Assembly (NCBI RefSeq): GCF_003054445.1 | Contig: NC_042510.1 | Span: 62,001 to 126,000 of the forward strand | Reading direction: 5' to 3' | DNA length: 64,000 nucleotides | Source of the DNA: Pichia kudriavzevii | Lineage: Eukaryota > Ascomycota > Pichiomycetes > Pichiales > Pichiaceae | Shown here: positions 57,401 to 64,000 of the stretch, piece after piece | Layout: each line of letters starts with the position of its first letter | Numbering within the stretch: position 1 is the first letter of the stretch | Made by a program: the position numbers and the translations under genes | Notes under the pieces: model-generated | The model's input: only the letters and a program-made list of their open reading frames with translations | Databases searched by the model: none | What the model was told of the DNA's origin: nothing

Positions 57401-59437
57401 GAAGCAGAAATCGAGGATTCATTTCTCGTTAAATTAATATTGCCCCAAGTTGCGATCACATCAGACGGCAACAAGTGCCTACTGATCACGAATAACAAAG
57501 TGGTATTGAACAGCATTACGGTAAAGGGATACCAGTTTAATGAGTTATCTAGCGAGCTTACTCTCCCACTGGAAACTAGACACGGATTACTAGTGACAGA
57601 TTTATTTGCTTATGTGTTAGAAAGAGAAACTGCATTGACTAACAAATATCGTCTCTTCACACCCAAAGCAGTTTCATGGCCTCCCAAACTTCCCATTGAA
57701 ATGTATTACACTCCCGTTTCTCTAGACGAGAGTGTTGTTGTTCAAAATATGTCCTTTGCCCTAATTTATGTTAAACCAAATGAGCTTCACTTATCTAAGG
57801 ATGGAAAATCAAATAACGCAGGTTGTAAAGAGTTATTACGCGTTGCCACTCCTAGTGTTGACGTTGTTGTGAACAGCGAACAACTAAACTTTATTAGAAT
57901 CGTTGCCACCAATATGTTTGCAAATGACAAAACTGAAATCCAAAAAACAAAAGATGCTGTTAAAAAGTTTGTCAGATATTCAGACTTTTCAAATTATGAC
58001 CAGCTATGCACTACCTTGAGAGAGTTGCAGCTAGAATTGCATGAGCTGTTCCAATGCAGGCTTTTACTTGTTGAAGCCAATAGAGGAACTTCTGAACACA
58101 AAGATACAATAATGGACATACACGTTGAGATAGAAAGGAACATAATAAATTTGAATGCAATAGTGGATATCCTTCAAACAACAAAAACTCAGAAGTATAA
58201 CGAGCTGCACAAGTATCTCCAATTTTCTATATGTGCTCCTATAGTCAAAGTTTTACTTATGACCGACACCCAGGAACCGTTTATTGAACTAAATGCGAGT
58301 GATACCTGCTATATGTTCACACAATCTCCAACAGGGGAATCTGTCAACACATTTTATATCAATGAGTTCACCCTATCAAATAGGCACAAAGAAGCTACAT
58401 TTGACACGATTACCCGTAGATTGAAAAATAGCGATGTACCTATGTTCAGGCTTGACTGGACATTATTACCACCAGTTGGTGGTATAGCAATGGTGTATGA
58501 GAAAATCTTTTCATTTGGTCCTCTGAAAATTCAGTTTAACATGAAATTTGCAGGTTTGCTGCAAGAGTTCTTCTTTCCAAATAGTGAAATCTTAAAAAAC
58601 GATTATGACATTGATAACGACTATGATGAATTTCTTAATGATGTTGAATCAATTTCTTCTGATTCTTCAGCTGCTGCATCTACAGCTTCTAGTAACACCA
58701 AACTTAATAAAGAAGGTAAAATATCTCGGGTTCTCCATAAAATCTGGCATAAGTCATCCGTCAAGGAAAGTTCAGCCCAATTAAGCAGAACGTCATCACT
58801 AGGATCAACCAACTCATATTCCACATCAATTGCTCGTTCTTCCTCTGTTGCAGAAAATGTGAGTATAATGGATGAACGAGCCTCAAAGTATTCAATGGTG
58901 AGGAATATTACGATCAACCCTATAGAAATGGAGGTGACATTCCATGGTAAAGGGGTAATGAAGTTAATCAAGTTGACTGATTTCCCTGTTAAGATGCCAA
59001 CTCAAGAGATAAATAATAGGATAATTTCCAATGAGGAGTTTTTCGCTTTGGTTAAACATTCAATGATTTCTTATGTTTTAAAGAATACTCATAATCTTAT
59101 CAAAAGTTCTATAAAGAAATCTACCCATACAAGTGGTAATCCGAGGTCACCTTCCTCGACTTTAAGACGGTCGGAGGAGAAAAAAAGAAATGGATCTAAA
59201 TCAGTTCACAACACTTCACATTTACACAAAGTAGATGGCAACAAGCATATGTTCAAAGATGCTGATTTATTAGGACCTACTGTCAATAGTGGAAGCTTCT
59301 ATGTTAAAAACCCTTCCCCGTTCAGCGAGATCATGAACAGCAAACAGGAGTTTCCGAAATCTGGCGATGCTATAGATGAAGCCAAGGTTTTCCGCCAGCT
59401 AGAAGATGTTACTGAAGAAGATGAAGGAACTGTATAA
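51494..59437 (+). CDS. FMP27: Bridge-like lipid-transfer protein (Fmp27/Hobbit, BLTP2 family)
   Basis: This family forms very long hydrophobic grooves (repeating beta-groove proteins) that move lipid between the ER and plasma membrane or other organelles. The 2647-residue product is close to S. cerevisiae Fmp27 (2628). It starts with an N-terminal membrane anchor (YPICVYVIFYLSVNFFL). It contains the family GFWDK motif as IGFWDKMPLLVPSKFTFHFKNG (near residue 1318), the WPP motif as SWPPKLPIEMYYTPVS (near 2060), and the C-terminal domain with ITINPIEMEVTFHGKGVMKLI. Ser-rich stretches near residues 1020-1060 and 2390-2460 are probably disordered. CSF1 is the other giant yeast family member but lacks the GFWDK wording. 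There is no intron or frame break across 7.9 kb. Confidence 0.9.
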   Translation: MIQYLKYPICVYVIFYLSVNFFLRGRVYIGFISWMHLLYINITLGTLNIRIGSVSVSVRPLYFLHRKKLKAKNHDGLIIIDVHRVEINLTKVHNKSKLSSRANSPPKMKKELDPDSMETIVIKLLNIMKRVRVFLPLTIVIHDISIINHDQFINIGVFSSSINCILHTNKFTNERCMKNALHFSLANVVDKNRKIIKDVKWSVSASSSIEKPFTSQFASLSSVLSSHAADIHVEELLELISKLFPMVKKPTNSDTQKDLAAELDKQKHTDITVLKILNKFKHVSLYLSLNDNSFSLNELSLNIKTLVFSLNTDNKQKKNKSCTKHDNPYLYKAIISLAGVKILYDLIPDSRFVLEFLNYYSIIDATTLLYCLKNLKNVDSIKEVASNEGFILRTFLTAPNLTLITSLQDILTMKEHFKRMKYEKAISKTDNQVEIKEPTCKVVTIIENLLRLSHRFRTKFQFLTTTVQVALSDDMSALFTIDDLLVDSSLSDSMVTLFDINPDYVSTKSIYSSLKNIQFIIVNCHLPSKVFVLDSLDASIYISVFDEYAAITSIKTSINHIEVLTESINNCKKLSKIATSWRNREPSKEINELIDAYKQKVYNLQKNEKDGLSEEDSPPYFIPKLIEVFDLSIKKITLVSCFNNPVKYWDGEDQSELNKFKRGFSVVFEKLSFISDNTLEVPDANFRMKDFSIFLIRDFDNEKLKKKYKRIFLLENMHIKYTHIYRKVHISLPLTDGCISVEVLWTFFYIITILKSIKGVKLRNDEKGITTKPLKKISKRHLQIHFSAPLIMLKVQFPSDVSIVIEIDSLKFVKASANNDKNVLFKVCRIYCENPHAVNFWTLLMIVSDARITLKPKDEVPDDGFPILIESSDIRIEIPYQYIFYRAFDNFKAFLKSSKKLKKNFKDLMYVDEDCKSFKVDVIRPSLAEHPFRMPKIRIKSKRILYCSHDDPFEEELTNVYMIGSVVYPASAAKLKAFSKYETKIKKKLRTKYEKVLEFDDDDEAIIPSALKHTTSSTYMRKSVSTGTLRATDNNEASKRRINSSGSFNSKLRNQVMPDDAQAWHDYRKEYHTAVELPRHRMYRNLSKTWVSAVKNFRDTKKSGRNASSTTGEDPYVRKEFLRKYPVITEGSFQPLFSLTVTNPTLDLDVPEFGLDNYAEFMYRVAGGMPKDMKYGIFVPMNLKLSCKEFVVQIKDYPLPLVGLGGAQYDMNDAIIFKGDLVICEQAYTEQEIRYNFVPCVPQYNDIQMRDNLYAFHISRTMTNIKFVTDMNIHVNSLRSAAVSWAPSLQPGMSYAFDSFDLLSKPPLDISPKIGFWDKMPLLVPSKFTFHFKNGITLFIKSSQSPYDLLGKSAGFAFKWNDDAKLLINSTGKSEDFLIVQSNKFEIGVPVFDSNYIGNCVGAGNAAIDYKFAKIVLKLTSKPIIWKLGFIFERNKHGEMNATPGSVERTKRFIPHYKVTLRNPDTFSSNEDKEKWDSYHGWRSQYIYLSLSAYSRDDNKCKEIPFAPLGTTYNSLYLSYLTFYYFYFWWDSFKSSLGLPIKAGAMFKNDFLSDKKSPKFGSTVHGISYVIDLSPLYLTHVYQHSSTNNNSGKLAFTGLKGFVESFTMDLHQSRQEVIVENRENHSVTKEYKLRMKSGIVDLINADIRIITAVFNQVSASGILAKKMGIDSVMSDTDTSSTNSDSTDRAWYDHDDFVELEGQQIPNEEPKWKVYQFVSTPRFYYVRDLPSLEVDFPFDVVESETHNCQIEERDLIHAAPALVDTRIREVEDLINFNNYEISDLEGKNANKYVQKTLANAKRDQQELHHRLHILRCLRDSFSEGIFPQYDEFVNDQEESDDEIRYELLKAVSRVSSHVSTIKSKIPSTDARTSDYINRFSIYTPSIRWTRSVKSGFFRYLEMAKNGRMIAFSLSHDAVRLAEELRKAIRREVGDDPDFSFTQCHPEVELERSDILLDDFDKVLHDTSGLAEAEIEDSFLVKLILPQVAITSDGNKCLLITNNKVVLNSITVKGYQFNELSSELTLPLETRHGLLVTDLFAYVLERETALTNKYRLFTPKAVSWPPKLPIEMYYTPVSLDESVVVQNMSFALIYVKPNELHLSKDGKSNNAGCKELLRVATPSVDVVVNSEQLNFIRIVATNMFANDKTEIQKTKDAVKKFVRYSDFSNYDQLCTTLRELQLELHELFQCRLLLVEANRGTSEHKDTIMDIHVEIERNIINLNAIVDILQTTKTQKYNELHKYLQFSICAPIVKVLLMTDTQEPFIELNASDTCYMFTQSPTGESVNTFYINEFTLSNRHKEATFDTITRRLKNSDVPMFRLDWTLLPPVGGIAMVYEKIFSFGPLKIQFNMKFAGLLQEFFFPNSEILKNDYDIDNDYDEFLNDVESISSDSSAAASTASSNTKLNKEGKISRVLHKIWHKSSVKESSAQLSRTSSLGSTNSYSTSIARSSSVAENVSIMDERASKYSMVRNITINPIEMEVTFHGKGVMKLIKLTDFPVKMPTQEINNRIISNEEFFALVKHSMISYVLKNTHNLIKSSIKKSTHTSGNPRSPSSTLRRSEEKKRNGSKSVHNTSHLHKVDGNKHMFKDADLLGPTVNSGSFYVKNPSPFSEIMNSKQEFPKSGDAIDEAKVFRQLEDVTEEDEGTV

Positions 59438-59687
59438 TGGCGTCTACTTTCTATAATGTATTCTCTGTTGCTCATGTGACAGATGTGTAAATAATATGCG
59501 CCACTCGTATTTTTTTTTTTTGTTTTTTGAGTTGCATGTGTAATATTCAAAATATGATAAACCGAGAAAAGCCCAAACTAAGCTGATTCCATCAGCGGTA
59601 CAACAACGAAAAAGCCCTACAAGCAACAGGAAGGAATCAAATCGAGCATCTGGGACTTTTGTATATAGGTAGAAAGGGACATAGGCG

Positions 59688-62639
59688 ATGAACTTTCTGA
59701 AGAGCGTTGCCTCGATGGCTCAGAATGCCATTGAGTCAATCAACAATCCGAAACATTTAACAGCGGACCAGTTAATGCAGCAAGAGTTCCGAATGCCAAC
59801 GAGTGAACATATAATCAATGTGGTTGCATGCGATTATATTATCACAAGTCGTGTTCTATATAGCTTGAGAGATGGTGCTAAGAGTTTTTCATATCTGCCG
59901 CCCCCCATTGATGCCAATGTCCGAGTTTCTGGAGTATTAACTATCACCGATAACTATTTTATGGCTAGAAAAAACGGAAGCGATCAAAACAAGGTTGTGT
60001 TTCACTTAGCGACAATCAAGTCCTTCCATAAGATACCTAATGCAGAGATGGTACATGTTAGGATATCAACAAACAATGGAATGATTTTGGATGTTTTCAC
60101 AGATGCACCTCGAAACAAAGCGGAACAATTTTGGTACTTGTTCAACAAACAGCATGAGTTATGCAAATCACAGGAGATAAAGCTCATGAATTTTCAAATG
60201 TCTTTATATTCCGAGTATTTGATCTCGAAGAATTGCAAAAACTCGAAGCTCGGAGAAAAACACTTGGATATACCTCTGCATCCTAAAGGAGGTCTAGGAT
60301 TGATGTACAAATTCCCGGGCGATCAAACAAAAGAGCAGGAAGTGATGAAGCTAAAGCGTTGGTTTGAATATTTTCGTAGATATGGAAGGAATTTGGAACT
60401 TGTTCAAAATCCTTTTTTCTTCAATCTCATTTACATAGGGGTGCCGAATCGGTTGAGAGGGGAGATCTGGGAATTGTCATGCGGTGCCATATACTTACGA
60501 TACCAAAATAACGATGAGTATGGAAACCTTCTTCTTAAAAATAAAGACGGTCATTCCCTTGCTATTGAGGAGATTGAAAAAGATCTTAATAGGTCACTAC
60601 CTGAGTATAGTGCCTTTCAGACTCCAGATGGAATCAATAAACTCCGTAAGGTTCTAACAGCATATTCATGGAAAAATCCCGAAATAGGCTATTGCCAGGC
60701 TATGAATATCGTTTCAGCTGCTTTATTGATTTTTATGTCTGAAGAACAGGCATATTGGACTATAAACGTTTTATGCGAAAAACTAATTCCAGGATACTAT
60801 TCTAAAACTATGTACGGAGTTTTGTTAGATCAGAAAGTTTTTGAGGCTCTAGTTAAAAAGAGCTTACCTTCTGTTGGAGACCAGTTTGCAGCTCATGATA
60901 TTCAACTTTCAATAGTATCACTTCCATGGTTTTTATCTCTTTTCATCAACACTATGCCTTTAGTGTTTGCTTTCAGGGTTCTGGACGCCTTCTTCATACA
61001 GGGACCGAGGGTGCTCTTTCAAATCGCATTGGCAATCATTAAAGTGAACTCAGAGAAATTACTTCAATGTACAGATGATGGTGAATGTATTGCTATTTTT
61101 AAGGAATATTTTATGAGTCTTGATGAAACTTTTCCTGTCAATGGAAAACTCAAGAGGAATTTTGATCTTCTGTGGGAAACAGCCTTGAAGGAATTTAGCA
61201 TTATTGATGATAAGCTGATCGAGAGAACAAGAAATGTTTATAAAAATGAAGTGTTTGAAGGAATTGATCTGTTTGTTAAAAGAGCTGAAATTAGAAATCT
61301 TCCAAAAATGCACTATTTAACCAATGATCAACTATCGAACATTTATGATAGATACTACCGAGTTTTACTACAAGACAAGGATGATCCAAATAGAGGAGAG
61401 TTATCAATGGAGTATTATTCATTTAAGATTTTTATGTCTGAGATTACACCATGGGCTAGTCTTGAATCTCAAGATAAAACCCAGGATAGATTTTTGCATA
61501 GACTCTATAGTAAATGGTCAAATGAATCAGACTTATTATCTTTGCAGACATTGGTATCTGGCCTTGACAGGGTTAGAGACCGTGATTTAATGAATTCTCT
61601 TTCTTACTTTTTTGAGCTATATTTAGCTGATGGGGAAAAAGACAGAATCCCAAAAGAAACAGTTCTTGAGTTGGCCGAGGAACTTATTTTTATTACCTCT
61701 CCATGGCGTGATGGAACACTATTTGATACAATAGCTAATAGGGAGCTAGAGGATTCCATTGCAGAAAAATTAGTTGAAAAAAGAGAAGCTTTAATTGCAC
61801 AAGGTGTCCAAATTGACCCAGACCAAGAAATCAGTCTCCCCGATGAGGTCAAATTTGATGAAGAAAAGTGGAAGGGCAAACAAAGCCTAAGATATTTGTC
61901 TGCAAGTTCTTCTTTCTTGAATTTGGCATTCCAGTATGCACTTCCCTATGAAGATACGAATGCCCCTTTGATTGAATTGGACGATACCGGGCGAAATGAA
62001 AGCATTACACATAATAAAGCACTCGATCCAAACACGCCGGTCTACATAACATCATCAATGTTTAGGATGATTGTGTTAGCCAATGAAACATACTCTTCCT
62101 TTTTTGAGCATGAATTTTGGGCGTCTTTTGATGTTGATCTACCAGGAAATACAGATCAGTCTGTCCTAGGCGATTTGGTTGGAAATATTCGTGGAGTGGT
62201 TAATAATGTTATGGCGGATGGAGTGAGAGTTGCCAATCAAGTCAAAAAGAGGATGGGAGACGCCAGGGCAAGAGCGGATACTTCCACTAGTATGGAAAGT
62301 GGATTAAGCTCGTTAGGATCAGCACAAGTGTCGGCCACCAGTAAACTGAACAGCCATCAAAGAGAAAGTATCGATAGCAAAGGTGCAGCAAGTATCAACA
62401 CTGGTTGGACCCTAGAATCCGGAGCATTGAACGAAACCTTTGACGATTCTAACATTGATGATTTTATGGAAAATCCTGAAGAGACAGTCTTACTTGGAGA
62501 AAAGGAAAACGAATATAAGGAGAAATTGGATACCGTGGACACAGACGGCGATGAAGATGAATATGGCAATTATATCCAAGCTTCAAACAAGGATACAGTC
62601 AATGAGGTAAAAGATAAAATTAGTGACCTTTTGTTATAA
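59688..62639 (+). CDS. GYP2: Rab GTPase-activating protein Gyp2 (GRAM and TBC domains)
   Basis: Gyp2 (Mdr1) is a TBC-type GAP for Ypt6 and other Rabs, linked to recycling and polarised growth. The 983-residue product has a GRAM-like N-terminus (about residues 30-150), then the TBC domain (about 245-465) with GVPNRLRGEIWELSCG, IEKDLNRSLPEY (the arginine finger) and IGYCQAMN (the glutamine finger). An EF-hand-like helical region follows, and the C-terminus is acidic. The overall length is similar to S. cerevisiae Gyp2 (950). It starts 250 bp after FMP27 on the same strand. Confidence 0.93.
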   Translation: MNFLKSVASMAQNAIESINNPKHLTADQLMQQEFRMPTSEHIINVVACDYIITSRVLYSLRDGAKSFSYLPPPIDANVRVSGVLTITDNYFMARKNGSDQNKVVFHLATIKSFHKIPNAEMVHVRISTNNGMILDVFTDAPRNKAEQFWYLFNKQHELCKSQEIKLMNFQMSLYSEYLISKNCKNSKLGEKHLDIPLHPKGGLGLMYKFPGDQTKEQEVMKLKRWFEYFRRYGRNLELVQNPFFFNLIYIGVPNRLRGEIWELSCGAIYLRYQNNDEYGNLLLKNKDGHSLAIEEIEKDLNRSLPEYSAFQTPDGINKLRKVLTAYSWKNPEIGYCQAMNIVSAALLIFMSEEQAYWTINVLCEKLIPGYYSKTMYGVLLDQKVFEALVKKSLPSVGDQFAAHDIQLSIVSLPWFLSLFINTMPLVFAFRVLDAFFIQGPRVLFQIALAIIKVNSEKLLQCTDDGECIAIFKEYFMSLDETFPVNGKLKRNFDLLWETALKEFSIIDDKLIERTRNVYKNEVFEGIDLFVKRAEIRNLPKMHYLTNDQLSNIYDRYYRVLLQDKDDPNRGELSMEYYSFKIFMSEITPWASLESQDKTQDRFLHRLYSKWSNESDLLSLQTLVSGLDRVRDRDLMNSLSYFFELYLADGEKDRIPKETVLELAEELIFITSPWRDGTLFDTIANRELEDSIAEKLVEKREALIAQGVQIDPDQEISLPDEVKFDEEKWKGKQSLRYLSASSSFLNLAFQYALPYEDTNAPLIELDDTGRNESITHNKALDPNTPVYITSSMFRMIVLANETYSSFFEHEFWASFDVDLPGNTDQSVLGDLVGNIRGVVNNVMADGVRVANQVKKRMGDARARADTSTSMESGLSSLGSAQVSATSKLNSHQRESIDSKGAASINTGWTLESGALNETFDDSNIDDFMENPEETVLLGEKENEYKEKLDTVDTDGDEDEYGNYIQASNKDTVNEVKDKISDLLL

Positions 62640-62773
62640 TTAATTTTTAGCAAAAACAATATTCAGTGATATATGTAATACAAAACCTAAAATATAAACG
62701 AGAAATAAATACAAAATAATAAAAATAATGATTGAAGATGAAAAAGTAGTAAATTGAATCTCCAAGAGCCTAC

Positions 62774-64000
62774 CTATTTAAACATCTTTTTGAAGAAACT
62801 CTTTTTTGGGGTACCTTCCGTTGCGACCTCGTTAGCTCTCTCATAGTCGTTAGATAGGGGATGGATTTCATGCTTTTTGTTAGGACCATGCTGCTCCGTG
62901 AAGAATTTTTCGATTTTTGACTCTTTTCTTGGGGAAGTTTCAGTTTTTGTTTCAGATTTTTTACGTGAATGTCCCCTAAAGCTGAATCCTGATGATTTAC
63001 GGGTATTACCTATCGATTCGACATTATCTCTAACGGAGTGTGTAGGTAAGTTGTGGCTTGCATCTGAACTAACTGCTGCTTTTTTCTTTCCCAGCAAGTT
63101 GAACCTAAAATTTGGTTTACTTTTTTCACCCAAAGGTTTATCAATTTCGACATTGGACAAAGAAGTTGTGCTGTTATCAGCCACAACACGGGGTGTCACA
63201 CTGGGAGGTTGAAGCGGAACATCTGTGTCAGACTCGTTATCTGCAAACCTGGACTTGAAACTAGCAGTGACTTTTGTTCTCTCGTACTGTTCATAGTTTG
63301 GACTTCCACTGCTACGCAAGGACATAGCTGACATTTTGAGATTTTTGTTAGGTGATTGTGGTCCACTCTCGCTCAGGGACTCTCTACTTGTTACTTTTTC
63401 AAACGAAGACTTCCTCACGGGAGCATTAAAATCATCAAAACGCAGGAGTTCTTCTGCATCTATGTGTTTTCTGGTTTTTGCCAGCTCATACAGATTTTTT
63501 GCTTGTATTTTGCTTTGTCGATTACCCAATATCCTCCTTTTAGCTTCTTCAACTTTTGGATTCGGTGGCTTCACATTGGCATGCGTCGAGCCCTGATGAC
63601 TTGGTACAGGAAGCATAGAGTTTCTTTGATACTTCTTGTCAGCTTGGTTTGACTGCGTTTTACTCGATGAACCAGGCTTAGCTGTGTGCCTTTTAGTAGC
63701 AACTGCTGCAGCTGCAAGCGGAGCTCCTCCAACAGCACCTGTATTAATTTGAGCACCTTGGTATGCATGGTTCGATGCTGCTGATCCTGCTCTTGATCTA
63801 GAACGTGCATTGGTTTGACCAGCGGATGTGGTAGGGCTCATCAATGAGGATTTTGCATTCAATTTGGTATTTTGAGCTGTTTCCAAAGAAAGGTATGCAT
63901 CTTTGGCGGAATTATTTTGGGAAGAAGAGTAAGCTGTGAGGTTCTTAGAAGCCTTAAGTGCAGACTTCCTGACTAGTTTTTCGTTGATACTACCGCTGGA
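62774..64000 (-). CDS. Truncated Lys/Ser-rich basic protein (5' end outside the window)
   Basis: The frame is open from the stop at 62774 to the right edge, giving the last 408 residues without a start codon in the window. The sequence is disordered, rich in Ser, Lys, Arg and Asn, with RRILGNRQSKIQAKNLYELAKTRKHIDAEELLRFDDF as its only ordered-looking part. It ends with the polybasic, aromatic tail KKSFFKKMFK, which could bind acidic lipids at the cell cortex. Early residues (LKASKNLTAYSSSQNNSAKDAYLSLE) recall fungal eisosome-organising proteins of the Seg1/Eis1 kind, but I cannot confirm the family. It is convergent with GYP2. Confidence 0.65.
   Translation of the reverse strand, partial: SSGSINEKLVRKSALKASKNLTAYSSSQNNSAKDAYLSLETAQNTKLNAKSSLMSPTTSAGQTNARSRSRAGSAASNHAYQGAQINTGAVGGAPLAAAAVATKRHTAKPGSSSKTQSNQADKKYQRNSMLPVPSHQGSTHANVKPPNPKVEEAKRRILGNRQSKIQAKNLYELAKTRKHIDAEELLRFDDFNAPVRKSSFEKVTSRESLSESGPQSPNKNLKMSAMSLRSSGSPNYEQYERTKVTASFKSRFADNESDTDVPLQPPSVTPRVVADNSTTSLSNVEIDKPLGEKSKPNFRFNLLGKKKAAVSSDASHNLPTHSVRDNVESIGNTRKSSGFSFRGHSRKKSETKTETSPRKESKIEKFFTEQHGPNKKHEIHPLSNDYERANEVATEGTPKKSFFKKMFK

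Overview
This window is nuclear DNA of a budding yeast, most likely of the Pichiaceae (Pichia/Issatchenkia group); the species is inferred. Genes are dense and mostly intronless. The one clear intron, in RPL42, has GTATGT and TACTAAC signals. CTG codons fall on leucines conserved in S. cerevisiae Cpa2, so the standard code applies and the CUG-Ser and CUG-Ala clades are unlikely. The arginine-specific carbamoyl-phosphate synthase carries a mitochondrial presequence that S. cerevisiae lacks. No transposon, LTR, virus-like element, CRISPR array or centromere is visible.

Layout. 0-8 kb: the 3' end of an unknown gene, RPL42, the polarity kinase CBK1, an aldo/keto reductase, ECT1 and TAN1. 8-15.4 kb: a looser, repeat-rich accessory-like stretch with an Asn/Met-repeat protein, a very short Yap-type bZIP, 1.5 kb of hairpins and stacked tandem repeats, and an NCS1 permease. 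15.7-25.7 kb: a YJR098C-type hydrolase, DPH4/JJJ3, RPA49, YTP1, GLC8 and a SPOUT-type methyltransferase. 26-32 kb: NIT2, FMP46, MTC1, CMC2, PUP3 and RAD51. 32-43 kb: a SEF1/URC2-type regulator, PRX1, tRNA-Cys, CDC28, IFA38, an LGE1-like gene and RAX1. 44-64 kb: an unknown protein, CPA2, GPA2, the giant lipid-transfer protein FMP27, GYP2 and a truncated basic protein at the right edge.

The genes do not form one pathway. Several neighbours are also neighbours in S. cerevisiae: RPL42-CBK1, the YJR098C homologue-JJJ3, GLC8-YMR310C, PUP3-RAD51 and IFA38-CDC28, plus NIT2 near MTC1. This old microsynteny supports the names.

I found no convincing new multi-gene system. The points most worth a second look are a Cdk1 whose PSTAIRE helix reads PSTTIRE, the mini-bZIP whose stop codon arises from an indel inside a tandem repeat, the hairpin and repeat cluster before the permease, an ATGA-overlapping upstream ORF on ECT1, and an A:G mismatch in the tRNA-Cys acceptor stem.
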